A stretch of 64,000 bases of DNA from Ornithodoros turicata (taxonomy: Eukaryota; Arthropoda; Arachnida; Ixodida; Argasidae): assembly GCF_037126465.1 (NCBI RefSeq), contig NW_026999353.1, forward strand, positions 248,001 to 312,000, read 5' to 3'. The translations under genes and the position numbers were made by a program. Every line of letters begins with the position of its first letter. Position 1 is the stretch's first letter. The notes below the pieces were generated by a model. It searched no databases, was not told the origin of the DNA, and was given only the letters and a program-made list of their open reading frames with translations. Below are positions 34,401 to 44,529 of this stretch, piece by piece.

Positions 34401-37400
34401 TTGTGCTCCTTATTATTACAAACAGCAACAAGATGTGGGAGCCAGAATGAATACCGCCACCCGTTTACGCCATCAATTCACGGCCGCTCACTTGGTCAGA
34501 TTATGGTTACATACGTACAGTGAACTATGCAAGTATCCATGGTAATAAACAGCGGCAAGATAAAGACGAACAACCGACCACATTTTTCGCTTGTCATTTC
34601 ATGACAACGCTGCCTGAGCTGGGAAACTGCTAGGTGTGCGACCACGCTAGATTGCCGACCCGAATCCCGGCCACCGGAATCAGCCGGGAATCTAGCTATT
34701 TTAACAGCTTCAATCGTGTTCGTCTTCGGCTATCGTCGTCTGCTAACCCACGGGAACTTCGGCGTGTGGGCCAATGCAGGCTCTCGCCACACTCTCCGTG
34801 CGAATGTGACTACACCTTATATAGTTACCGTAACGCACTGCCCGGTTCTATCGAGGCTGGGTGAAAAAGGTGTTATGCCTGCTCGGATTCTGGCAAAAAA
34901 GAGAAATAAAATGGCAAGGAAATGACTAGGCGAGTTCCCCATTACTATATTGCGGCGAAAACTGGAAGCAGACGAGACAAGCGTGTTGGCCGCTCTCCCG
35001 TTAGCGTGCCCTACTTCACGTCCTGAGGTCCTCAGCTGCAGAGGGAGCCGAACATTACCATATTGTTCCCATAAAATTAGTGATTAGTGATTTTTTATGT
35101 AAGGGTTGTCTGCATGTTGCACGTACCACAGTGTTGGATAGCGGGTGATTTCGACCAGCTGGGGTTCATTTGACGTGCGTCGTAAATCTCTGACAGACGG
35201 TGCTGAAATCAATGTGTACCTCTTCCACATGCTACAGTCCTCGGTCGACTTTCCACACGTTACCGATTCAGCTACCGAGGACGGCTATCTTTCTCGTGCA
35301 CACGTTTCGTGATGGAATTGTCTTTTTAAGTGTGACGTGAAAGGCGTTTTCACTGTCACAATCCTGTTTCGAACATCGGGGGCTATGTTCTCAGAGATCC
35401 GGCAGAGAAATTTAGTTGGAAGGTTGGATTGGTTCGTGAGCGATTCCAGTAGTGTATGCGTGTTCTAAAAACGCTAAATGATAACGTATGCCATTTGATC
35501 TGTTGCACTAGTTTTGTAGTAATGCCGGCTTTTACCTTGAGTCCCTATTTTCAGGTGTGCCAAAATGGACGATATCATGATATAGTGATCAACCGTAATA
35601 TGTACCTTGAAACCGACACCATCCGATTCGACAAATGGGGCAGTACGTTTGACAGGACTATCATAGTAGCGTACGACTCGGATTGCACTATGTCGACAAA
35701 GGTATGTATACCATTGTGAAGGTCCTCTATCTTAGTAGCCTTACCACAGCCAATGCGTGTATATATAACTGTATAAGTGTATATAAAAGTGTATATTTTA
35801 TTATAAAAGTGTATATGAGTGTATATAAAAGTGTATATTTTATATTCCCTTATTCTCTCTTACACTGTATCTTTTTACATTTCTGGTGATGCTTATACAG
35901 GGTGCACTAGGTAAATGCAAACATCTTAAAAAATATATGCATCACTTTTTCCGAGGTGCCATATAGCATATGCTGAAGGGTACTCCTTAGAAGGGCATTA
36001 GTAAACTCCTAAGGCAATGTCTTAATTTACTTTCAATACTTACCTTTATTATATTATTCTTTTCAGAAAAAGAAATCCGTTCGCTAGATCATCCGCACAA
36101 AAATCGTGATAGAACACTTTTTTTTTGTTCATTGCGCATCTCGGAGACGCGTTTTTAGTTCACTCCCAGTGTGAGAGAGGGAAAGACCACGCATTCGGCT
36201 CTTGCGTGCTGGAAGAACATTAACAGAAAACAGAAAATGCAACCCAACATAAGGGCAGTTCCGATGTCATAGGGGGCATTTGTTTTGTTTCTGCAAGTTA
36301 GAGCTCAACTTAGACGCATGAGACAGCACTGCGCTCATTCACCCTCTCACACTGGGGGTGATGGAAGACGCGTCTCCGAAAATGCGCGATGAACAAAATG
36401 AAGAAGAAATCGTGTTTCTTCACGATTTTTTTTGCGAACGATCTATCAAATATTTTTTTTAACTGCTCTGGTATCAGGTGACCGAAGGGACCAGGTGCTC
36501 TCATTCGGACAACTTCGAAGCTGCGCTCTGATTTCGAGTTTGCTAATGCCCTCCTAAGAAGTACCCTTCAGCATATGCTATATTTCAATTGATTTGATCT
36601 CGGAAAAAGTGATATAAATATTTTTTTTTAATATGTTAGGTGCGGCACCCCGTATTCAGTGTGTATAACAAGCCTCTGTGGCGCAAGTTCCAAACGACAG
36701 TTTCTAATTGTGTATTCTACAGAAGCGCCGTGTCAAATGGCGTATTTCATAAAACGCAACATCTCAGGGGTGTGCTCCACAGCGGTGTTTGTCAGCTTTC
36801 TGCCTGAAAAAGGGTATTCATTTGCAGACGCTCTATGAAGGGCGTAGAAAATTTTCTGTGTTCTTCGTGTGACTGCCACGCTGCCCTTGCGTGTCGGGCA
36901 ATTATCCCGAATAGGCTTGACACTTAACGAAATAAATGAGTGGATCGATGAAAGAGGTTAGCCTATGGGTCACGCAGACGGGCCTGCCGACAGGTGGCTA
37001 CGAAGGACTCTGCTCGCTGTCGCTGCGCGCGCCCTCGTGGCCCCATGTGCAAAGAGCACAGCGGATAACCCGAGATTACCTGCGAAATTGAAGCAGTACG
37101 CTGAAAATTCGAGAGAAAGCAAAATGTGCGCGTGCTGTTGTATCATGCTGCGCACTTATCATAATGTTGATAATCAGCTAACAACGAACGAGCGTGAAGT
37201 TGTGCAGGGGTTCCACTCAGCAGTTGGCAGTAATGTTTTCGCTTTTAATGTATGGCAAAGGTAGCGCCTCAACGTACACGAAGGAAATGTCACTCGACGA
37301 TTCTCCTGTTTTGGCACGTTACAAGAAGGGTGCCAACATTTCGCTACAGCATTCTGAGCTACTTGGTTGTCTTGGATTTCATTATACACTTCGTCCCACG

Positions 37401-40210
37401 CTGCTCGTAGTGAATGAGTGGAACTTGTGTGCGCACGTACACGTCCTTGGCATTCTTTTCCGTCGCACGTTTCGCACGTAGTGGCAGTGACACGCTGAGA
37501 TTTAATACAATATATAAATTTAAGTGGAAAAGTTAAACATTATGGTATATGCTCTGTACGTCATGTAATTAGCTTCGAAAATGCCGCAGCTAGAAGCTAA
37601 TTACATGCTAATTAGCTTCTAGCTTGTAATTAGCAGCATGTAATTAGGTTCTAGCTGCGGGATTTTCGAAAACATAGCGATACATGCTATTACGTTCAGA
37701 GTGTCTGAAATTGAGTATCTGATACCTAAAAAGGTGTGTGACACCAACAGCATACACCAACAACTTTATTTTGCGTCTGTTATAATGCGTCTGTATTCGT
37801 AATGTTACGTTCCAAGCATCATGCAAAAGGGATCAAGCAACGAAAGCAACCGAAAACGAAGTGAAACTGCGCGAGACTTCGCGGCTCGTAATGCCGCTAC
37901 AGGCCATCCACCGGCCCAGTTGCTTTCCCACTGTCGCACACGATATGAATAGGCCAGCGATCCTCGTCGGCGAAATCCCGCTGGGCACGCCGTGCCATGC
38001 ATAATACCCCTTGAAGTTTCAAATTAAAAAAAACGCTGGTCCAAGATGTCTACTTGAAAGAAATTTACATTAATACAAATGCGATTTCGTCTGTTTCGGC
38101 GTTTGTCTGTTTTCTTAGTGCGGGCCGCTATCATCGCTGCAATCTTGCCAACCCGGAAGCGGCAGTGCGAGCAGCGAGAAGGCGAGGGCGAAACGGAGCC
38201 ACTGCGCCTGCGCCAACCCTCCTCGTATCTTGGAGTGTGTAATCATCCTGTCGAGTGTGTAAAGTGTCTGCGTTGTTGATCTCTGTCGCTGAGACTCGCT
38301 GTATCCATACCTGGGGGATATCACAATCGCTGCCTAATCATGATTGCTGCGATGAGCATCCTGCATCAGTACGTTTTGGGTATTAGTCGACGAGGTGCAA
38401 GGTTCTGCCTTTCACAGGAAGACACGTGTGTCGAAGCAGAAGAGCATCTCGGAGCCCCACAAAAATCTCTTCGCGCTCAGCGAGCGTCAGCGCATACATG
38501 TAAACAATGTAACGTCACCGGGTGTCATTTCCGTGACCACGCGCTCCCATAGATTAAATAGGCCGGTATATAGCACACCAATCCATCTAGATCACCACAG
38601 TTGCCCGCGAGCCGCGTAGCGTCGTCGTCTTCGCGGCGACTTTTAAATTTCTCGCTCGCGCTATCGATAAACTTGGTTTCATCACTGACCTGTGCCTCGA
38701 CGACGTCTCCTGTACGATCCCACAGTTTGGTGACACAACCTTCGAATGGCCGCACTGTAACCGTCGTACTTCGGTAGCGTTTGCTGAATTCTGTCCACAA
38801 GCCTAAATCATTTTCTCACTGCCTCGATGGAGAAGTTACCCGTCAAAGAGAGCTGGTTACAAGTTTCCGTGTGCGAAATGAAACCAAGTTAATGACGAAG
38901 TTCAGCATAAAATGAATTCGCAGTTACTGAGTTACTTCCAAGTTATTTCCAAGTTACTCCGGACACAAAATAACATTGCGCAGGTGCAGACGTTGTGTTG
39001 GCCGCGGAGGAGTGCAACACGTTTATGTCCAACACACGTTTATTTCGTTTATGTCCAACAATAGACCTCTCCCTGTTTGTAAATGACGTCGTAGTCTTCC
39101 ACAGCGCCAAAATTCGGTAGAATACAACCACGCTCGAAGCTAATGGTGAACTAGATCGCGCCCGAAAGCCACGGTCTTGAGGAAACTACGACATGGTCCC
39201 TTGAAGGGATGCGACGCTTGGGCCTACTTTTCTTTCAGTGGGACACAGCGAACAAGTGTCCGTTCGTGGAACCTAACCCGCCTTCCGATTTGTTTCGATT
39301 TCATTCTGTCCACCAATGTCATGATGGCGTTTTTCTTAGAGGTCTACCCGAACGCTTTGCGTCTTACCCCAGGTGGGCGCACAATGGTTCAGCTTCATTT
39401 CAATGACAGCGGTACTTACTTCCTGAATAAAATGTAATTGATTGAATATCACGTTTTATGGCGAACAAAAAAAAAACTCAATAAAGGAACCGGAGAGACA
39501 GCAAGAAAATATGTGGACGTGAGTGAAAAACAAGTTAAGGTAACTAAGAACTTAACTTAGTTACCTGAAAAAGGAACGAGTTCCTCTGAAAGTTACCACG
39601 GCGCAAAAGTACGAGGGAAGTTACAAGTTACAAAAAAATGAACATAGTTACAGTAACGAATTACTTGTAACTTGTTACTTCAAACTCTGCTATAACGCGA
39701 AGACTGTTATTGCTTCAGATAACGGGCATACCTCCCTTCTATTCGGAATATTCGTCCTTCCAGAATTACAAGCACTAAAGTGGGAGGTGGGTGCCTGACA
39801 AGACAAGACAAGGCAAGACAAGGGAAAAGAAGGGTTCTTGAAGGGACAAGTTGTGTGTGTGTGTGTGTGTGTGTCCCTTGTCCCTCGTCTCGGGGTTTGT
39901 GGACGGGAATTGTTCCGGGAATTACATGCCAGTATGTATAAACTCACTCATTCCCTCAAATATGAGGAAGCAAATTACGAGGAAGCATTACGACCTGCTG
40001 ACAATATATTTCTTCTCTTGACAGATGTGTCTGTCTTTCAAGACCTATGGCTTCACGGGCGGCTACGTCATCTTTGACGTCCACTTCCATTACCTGTGTT
40101 CAGCACCGCCAGCATTCGTAGATTCCAAGGGTGACTTTGGCGTTGTGAAGGGGGCGAAGGTTAATATGCAAAAGAACTACGCCATGTTAGATTGCGAGAA
40201 GCTCTGCTGA
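22460..40210 (+). CDS. Secreted Thr-rich (mucin-like) protein, possibly chitinase-like; eight visible exons
   Basis: Exons read by eye: about 22460 (or 22512)-22748, 22869-23037, 23144-23282, 24396-24538, 28482-28611, 33676-33843, 35555-35701 and 40025-40210 (TGA). Every junction is GT-AG with good donors, and phases agree throughout (1, 2, 0, 2, 0, 0, 0). The first exon encodes a hydrophobic signal-like stretch (VSWLLILLFLGEG) and then a run of over 30 threonines, likely O-glycosylated. The next exons encode DDVCYFMFF, a DFAVLDMEV strand, GYVLLGVAILRG, KPDALVYRTTLSGNITDPNVC and GPSPWQGPG; the last ends CEKLC. The total is about 440 aa. DFAVLDMEV loosely resembles the DxxDxDxE strand of GH18 chitinases with most acids lost, so an inactive chitinase-like barrel is possible; this is a guess. 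No in-frame ATG is visible, so exon 1 is missing upstream or the start is damaged. The introns are full of transposons. Confidence 0.7.
22512..22748 (+). other. Threonine-repeat exon of the secreted gene
   Basis: (ACN)n codons with varied third bases (ACT, ACG, ACC, ACA) encode the poly-Thr tract at about 22650-22738, so the run is kept at protein level rather than being a pure microsatellite. A candidate acceptor TATTCTTAG ends at 22511; the donor is GTAAGTGG at 22749. The antisense frame is poly-Val and is a shadow. Confidence 0.65.
24832..25683. mobile_element. Harbinger-like non-autonomous element with 3-bp TSD
   Basis: Inverted ends GGGTCGGATTCACAAA and TTTGTGAATCCGACCC, flanked by CTG on both sides (24829-24831 and 25684-25686). 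Sub-terminal GC-rich sequence is partly inverted too (GACGGAATCTG... versus ...ACGACGCCGTCGTACG). Short open frames inside (MAAYLAAVDLETANKDS at about 24990) may be remnants of an encoded protein. Superfamily is uncertain: a 3-bp TSD suits PIF/Harbinger, although CTG is not its usual target. Confidence 0.55.
26385..26858 (-). CDS. Hypothetical membrane protein ORF
   Basis: 157 codons from the ATG at 26858; the open frame continues upstream to 26972. A hydrophobic segment (LTIVFAVLPLLVLIDTF, about residues 76-92) is followed by an N-glycosylation-like NGT and a basic tail (KRRSQERGRRG). I recognise no family. The frame lies in an intron of the secreted gene on the opposite strand, and its 5' extension overlaps the start of the local duplication at 26924, so it may be chance. 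Confidence 0.25.
   Translation of the reverse strand: MERNFEIRSANLEPISSTLVMSTLAATHKSLSDPKLTGSRAQTAVTSSNKSGADYAWFLKYNTSCLCYASLTIVFAVLPLLVLIDTFNDLLHTIAINGTCERSLFSSFTVKCVLLKMHQSCKRRSQERGRRGWSHGAVIPPCTLQLYSGVCYMLPRM
26924..28195. repeat. Tandem duplication, about 640 bp per copy
   Basis: The two halves (26924-27557 and about 27567-28195) share long blocks such as GGCAACAGTATCTAGCAAAA, GGGCCTCACGGCAGTCGGCT and AATAAACCGCATCGT. They differ by several indels and many substitutions, so the duplication is not recent. Confidence 0.8.
30585..30833 (-). CDS. Small hypothetical ORF inside the AT-rich element
   Basis: 82 codons from a true ATG at 30833, 65 bp downstream of the larger minus-strand ORF at 30898. 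Product starts MTSNEQKFNIVVQG and has no recognisable domain. It may be a decayed second cargo gene. Confidence 0.3.
   Translation of the reverse strand: MTSNEQKFNIVVQGLMYHHLLKLNKHINCGGPPDDFNQVVSCTPFKNLHTKKGNINKRLCEFIATSASCWSNTNTATTYHLH
30898..31371 (-). pseudogene. Cargo ORF of the AT-rich element, homologous to 60108-60524, one premature stop
   Basis: Reading the minus strand in one frame gives about 157 codons with a single TGA at 31162-31164. The segments match the intact gene at 60 kb: FRYVVDMVVFGD versus FRYVIDMVGFGN, RIYNSYKNI versus RIYARYKNV, then MVEFLRFANEDLKY versus MSEFVSLANAEFNY, and IQAVYIARFITDLLK versus SQAVCIVNFVSDLLK. No ATG is visible in frame at the 5' end. Helix-rich and small, the protein belongs to no family I recognise. 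Confidence 0.6.
31695..31898 (+). CDS. Small hydrophobic ORF inside the AT-rich element
   Basis: 67 codons from a true ATG. Two hydrophobic segments (LIIVLSLLQM and YALIFVVANTLICICF) suggest a membrane peptide, but AT-rich DNA often gives such frames by chance. Confidence 0.2.
   Translation: MKKTSFCDVFAGVVRKCFPKLIIVLSLLQMTARLIAIKYSTNWEIIFKLYALIFVVANTLICICFCV
35229..35292 (-). repeat. Fragment of tRNA-derived SINE
   Basis: The minus strand has TCCTCGGTAGCTGAATCGGT, the same box A-type start as the SINE at 21464-21568, followed by an unrelated short tail. Confidence 0.45.
35757..35866. repeat. AT-rich minisatellite (GTGTATATAAAA units)
   Basis: GTGTATAT repeats with variable A/T spacers directly after exon 7 of the secreted gene. 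Confidence 0.7.
35898..36652. mobile_element. Mariner-type MITE, TA target duplication
   Basis: Ends CAGGGTGC and GCACCCCG flanked by TA (35896-35897 and 36653-36654). About 110 bp of inverted similarity includes CACTTTTTCCGAG and AGCATATGCTGAAGGGTAC. Interior holds a further inverted pair (GCGCATCTCGGAGACGCG versus CGCGTCTCCGAAAATGCGC). No transposase. Confidence 0.7.
37567..37676. repeat. Palindromic cluster of AATTAGCTTCTAG motifs
   Basis: TTCGAAAATGCCGCAGCTAG and its near reverse complement CTAGCTGCGGGATTTTCGAA flank alternating TAGCTTCTAGC and GTAATTAGC motifs, giving a hairpin of about 110 bp. Confidence 0.65.
38917..39690. repeat. GTTACTT-rich interspersed repeat
   Basis: Clusters of AAGTTACTT and its inverse at 38922-38958 and 39530-39685 bracket about 570 bp. 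It looks like a repeat with degenerate inverted ends, but I cannot define exact termini. Confidence 0.35.
39851..39874. repeat. (TG)n microsatellite
   Basis: Twelve TG units, preceded by an ACAAG-rich tract at 39798-39822. Confidence 0.85.
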
Positions 40211-40910
40211 TAAGCTCATGGGCAAATAATGTGATTATCATTTGTATGCGGATTATTGTTTACATGGCCGTGAAGCAATCTGATGTGATATGATGTGATT
40301 CCAACCATGACTCCTGCCAGCAGTATTCCTGCCGTGTTAGACAGCGTAGGGGCTGTGTTATGCTGCCTCTCGTGATGGCTGAGCCAAAGTCATAAGTATG
40401 GACTCTAATATAAAGCTATGAGAAGTGTCGCCTTTGCATTTGCGTTATGAGTACGGCCAGGCGGATATCCTCTCGTAGACAGTACGTATATTGCAATACT
40501 GTTGGGCAAAGGCCGTTCTATCCTAAAAATCGTGAACCCGAATTTTGCTATGGAAATGAATGAGCCAGGGAATGAATGGACCATGGTAGGTTTCACTTTA
40601 TATCCTGGTGGGGTTAAAAGATCCAAAATTAATTCGGATAGACAATCCCGTATTGAAGGTGATTCGCTTCGGTATTCAAAAGGAGGTGAAAATTCGCATA
40701 TATGCGATGCTGCACCCAAATCATGATGTCACATAAAATGAGAAAGCCCATGCCCATGCCCAAGCCCAAAGCGGAGTGGGGCAGTAACGACATTTTATAG
40801 TTTTCGGTATCGACCAAGCGGTCGACACTTCCGCGAACAGAGGTTTCTCCTTTCTGCCCTTTCAGACGAAGAGATTTTCTCCTGGCCGATACAGTGAACT
40901 TCACTCTATA

Positions 40911-42320
40911 CAGGGTGTTTCACGAAAATCCCCCGGCTGGATAATTCGTGAACAGGTGGCGTTATCGAAGAAATTTCTTTTTGGTAAATTTCCTTACGGC
41001 ATCGGCTATGAACTGAGTAGTGAGCGGGTCATTTGCATACGCCCATTAATTAAATTTTCACTTCGCACGCTTACGGAACCGCTATTTTACGTATCGGGAA
41101 ATATTACAACAAAAAAGCCCCGTCGACACTTGTTGATTTTTCGATTAATTCATTGGTTTCGGTTTACATATTCCTTGCGTGGAGCAGCGTACCAATGCGC
41201 TCTTTGGATCAGCTATCCGGCTCTCAATTTCATATTCATCCGCCTGTTTGACACACGGGGGTGACGAAAGATGTGGTGTTCCTTCTCTATACTCTTGAAA
41301 ATGAACTTCACCACATAGCACAATCCTAGCCAACTATCATCCCGGATGACAACGTTCTCTCCCATGATATGATGAATATGAGGGGGGGAGGGGGGGCGAG
41401 TATTTTTTCTTCCCTTTCTTGTTTCTGTACAAATGATGCTGTACATAAGGAAAACAAATGTTTTGTTTATTGCCTGCCCTTCTGTACAAATCGTTGTCAT
41501 TCAGGACGATAGTTGGCGAGAGGCATGCTATCTGGTGCAGTTTCCAAGTAGTTCACAGTGCTCGCGGGGCATTCGTCATAGTCAATGATAAGAGCACGTT
41601 ATCTCAGACACACAAGGACAGACCCGCCAGTGCTGTTCAGCAGTCTCTTTAACGAGGAATACCGAAGCCTCTTGCGGCCTTTCCTGCGGATAAACACGAA
41701 ATTGACAGTCTGATAGCTGATTCAAAGAGCGTACTGGTGCGCTGCTCCGCGCAATAAATATGTAAACCGAAACCAATTAATTGCTTCAAAATATTTTTCA
41801 CTGAAGGTCCCGATGCGTAAAACAAGGTGTGGCGGCACGTGGACGACGATGAAGACGTGCCTCTGCTGGCGCGCGGCTCTGCGCCTGCCAGCCTGTTCTA
41901 CCGGCACCGTCCTAGCGTGAGGCCACGTCCACACGTCCACGGGTGTGCCGGAGGTAGTGCTGCTCGATGGTGTCGTCACAAATTTGGGATGGTGAAGGGC
42001 CGAATTGCTTCGGACGTGATGTGCTTCGGCGGGTCACCAAATGTAGAGGACGGTGGTCTTCTTCTACATGAGTTCCACCGGCGCGGCCATGGAGATAGGT
42101 CACCGTCATCGCCTCTCCGTGGCATACCATCATCGCCGGTCGGGACTCATGTAGAGGAAGACCACCGTCCTCTACAAAGGGTTCCGTAAGCGTGCGAAGT
42201 TATGATGTTTATTTCATTAATGAGCGTATGTAAATCAGCCGCTCACTACTCAGTTCATAGCCGATGTCCCACGGGTCTTTACCGAATTATTCAGCCAAGG
42301 GATTTTCGTGAAACACCCTG
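40911..42320. mobile_element. Mariner-type element, 1.4 kb, with nested hairpins
   Basis: Starts CAGGGTGTTTCACGAAAATC and ends with the exact inverse, flanked by TA on both sides (40909-40910, 42321-42322). Inverted similarity continues inward (CATCGGCTATGAACTGAGTAG versus its inverse near 42250). Two further inverted pairs lie inside: 41148-41225 with 41695-41785, and a 31-bp pair at 42043-42175. No transposase reading frame survives. Confidence 0.72.
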
Positions 42321-42919
42321 TAGACATGTAGACTGGGGGCAGGTAGGCTGTCTGTGTGGTGAAATAAGGCCGGTCTAAAGTGTGTGTTCCATCTCAACTT
42401 TGGCAAGGTGGTCAGGACACCATCAGAGGTTTTTATTGAAAAATAAACTATATATGTTGTAGCCTGACTCAGTTCGAGCATAGAAGTATTCTTTCTCTAG
42501 TTGCCGTAGGTCCCGAGAAAAGAAAAATCTGGAAGAATATGGCAGGTCTGACAGTAGAGCGATTTTGGCATTCAATGTATTTTCAAAGGACGAATTATCG
42601 GCGTTTACTTCTTTCCGCGCACTGCCAACAAATGTTGGCTTCTAGGACGTGGGTTCAGTTACTGCGGGAATTCCATCCATTCCATTGTATATGCCTACCA
42701 GAGCCAGGAAGGCATCATACATAAGCAACAGACTAATATCTTGAGTCGGTTACATGAGTGGCAAGTTCATCGTACGATTTGGAATAACTTCACTATTACA
42801 CAAATAAGTAATACAGCAATGTGTAACAAATGTAATACAAAACAAAAAAAAACATATAAAAAAACAAGTCAAGGAGTATCAAGGTACTTGAAAGATGTAA
42901 TAGACTCGAGAGCATCTTA

Positions 42920-44529
42920 ATAATCTACATCGGATGGGGCGACGAGTTACGTGAACGAGTGAATCTTCAATGTCTACATATGTCAGTTCCACTGACCACG
43001 TCGAGCACAATGCTTGTAATGAGTTGCGGTCGGACTGAAGGGAACGAACGTCAGAAGGACTGGTTATAGCTTGATCAATTATAGAATCATCAGCGCAGTG
43101 TCGAATAGACAGGCAATGCCGTCAGGTAAGTCGTTAATATACAGGGTGTTTCACCTAAGGTGATAAAAAATTCTGACTGGCTATGTATTCGCCGGAGGAT
43201 TGTCGGACTTTCGGCAATTACGTAGCCTTCGAAAATTTTACGGAAATATGAAGTCCTTCACGGTAACCAGTCACCCAACCGAAACTATGCACAGCATCTC
43301 AACAGAAATAGTCTAACAAATTTCTTTGCGCCGCGTTCACCTTGATGCTGGTGACAACCGACTTATCGAAAAGAAAACAAAACCATCTCATCACAAAGAA
43401 GCCAAGACAATTGAAGGCGGGGTCACTTTCTCGTCTAGAGGCAGATTTCGCACGCGCTTCTCTGCGAAAATCAAGCAGACGGGGCTAAAGCGTCATTTCC
43501 ACTACTATTCTGTTTTTCGACTATTTCTGTTGATACTGTGCATAGTTTTTGTTGGGTATGCGGTGATTTTTGGAGACATCGTATTTCTGTAAAAAAGTGA
43601 GGTTCACTTGGCAATTTTCGAAGTTCATTTGAAAAAAGTTACCACAATTAAAAAAATGGCCAAAGCCGCCTTCAATGATGGCGAAAGTTTCCAGAAGGTA
43701 AATGCCGAAAGTCCTTAAAATCCTCCTGCAAGTACGTCGGCGAAACACCCTGTATATAAGACAAGGCAAAAACTGAACGATGACACAACCTCGTAGCACG
43801 CCAGAAGATACGAAAGTTAGCGCGGCAACTAACTCGGAGAAAGATTAAATCCAGGAAAAAGTATTAGGGTCAAAGTTAAGGAAAGATAACTTGTGTATAA
43901 GGCGACTGCGCGAAACCTTATCGAAAGCCTTGCAAAAATCCAGAAATATGTGCCCCTGTCAAGTAACTGGCGAATGTCATAAAATATACCAGCTGTGTCT
44001 CGCGTGAATATTACATATGAAAACCATGCTGGAAAGATGAACAGAATGAGTTCGTCTATAAATGGTGGATAAGATGTGACTAAATTATATACTCGAGCAT
44101 TTTGCACGGAATACTGGTAAGTGATATCGACATGTAGATAATAGTAAGATTTTTACTCCCTAATTTATGAAACGGGATGATCTTTTAAATTTTGCATGCA
44201 TCAGTTAACTCGCCCGCCTCCAAGGATTGCTCAAATATTTTGGTTAGTATCAGTGATGAATACTATTCAGTGCTTGTCAAGACGTTGTCTACGCAGGCAC
44301 GGCATGATACTTTTAGTGTGTCTATCACCTTGACTACGCCAAGCTGTTCTGGAACGATGGAGTCCATGGCTGTAAAATTTACCGCTGCTGGTGTAATGAG
44401 GACACTGTTACCTACAGATGAGAATACACTTGCAAAGAAGTCATTAAGGACGCCGGCAGCTGAAAAGTGTTGCAAGGCCTTGCTGTTATCATCAGTGAGA
44501 GTTATTGGTTGACGATCCTTTTTGTTCAC
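42920..44529 (-). pseudogene. Decayed CR1-type LINE reverse transcriptase
   Basis: On the minus strand the segment reads PITLTDDNSKALQHFSAAGVLNDFFASVF (44510-44420), then LTKIFEQSLEAGELTD (about 44245-44200), LTSIPCKMLEYI (about 44110) and SSQHGF (about 44040). After an inserted MITE it continues with INDLPDGIA and a decayed FADD region near 43120-43060. These are the ordered blocks of CR1/jockey-like RTs. Many stops and shifts make it dead. The 5' part and 3' end are not defined. Confidence 0.65.
43142..43752. mobile_element. Mariner-type MITE inserted in the CR1 relic
   Basis: CAGGGTGTTTC at the left and GAAACACCCTG at the right, flanked by TA. Inner inverted similarity includes AGGAGGATT and GGACTTTCGGCA. 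The two CR1 halves lie directly on either side, which supports the boundaries. Confidence 0.72.

Noticed and set aside
36965..37264. 99-codon ORF MGHADGPADRW
   Set aside because: Low-information composition, no motif, overlaps an equally open antisense frame.
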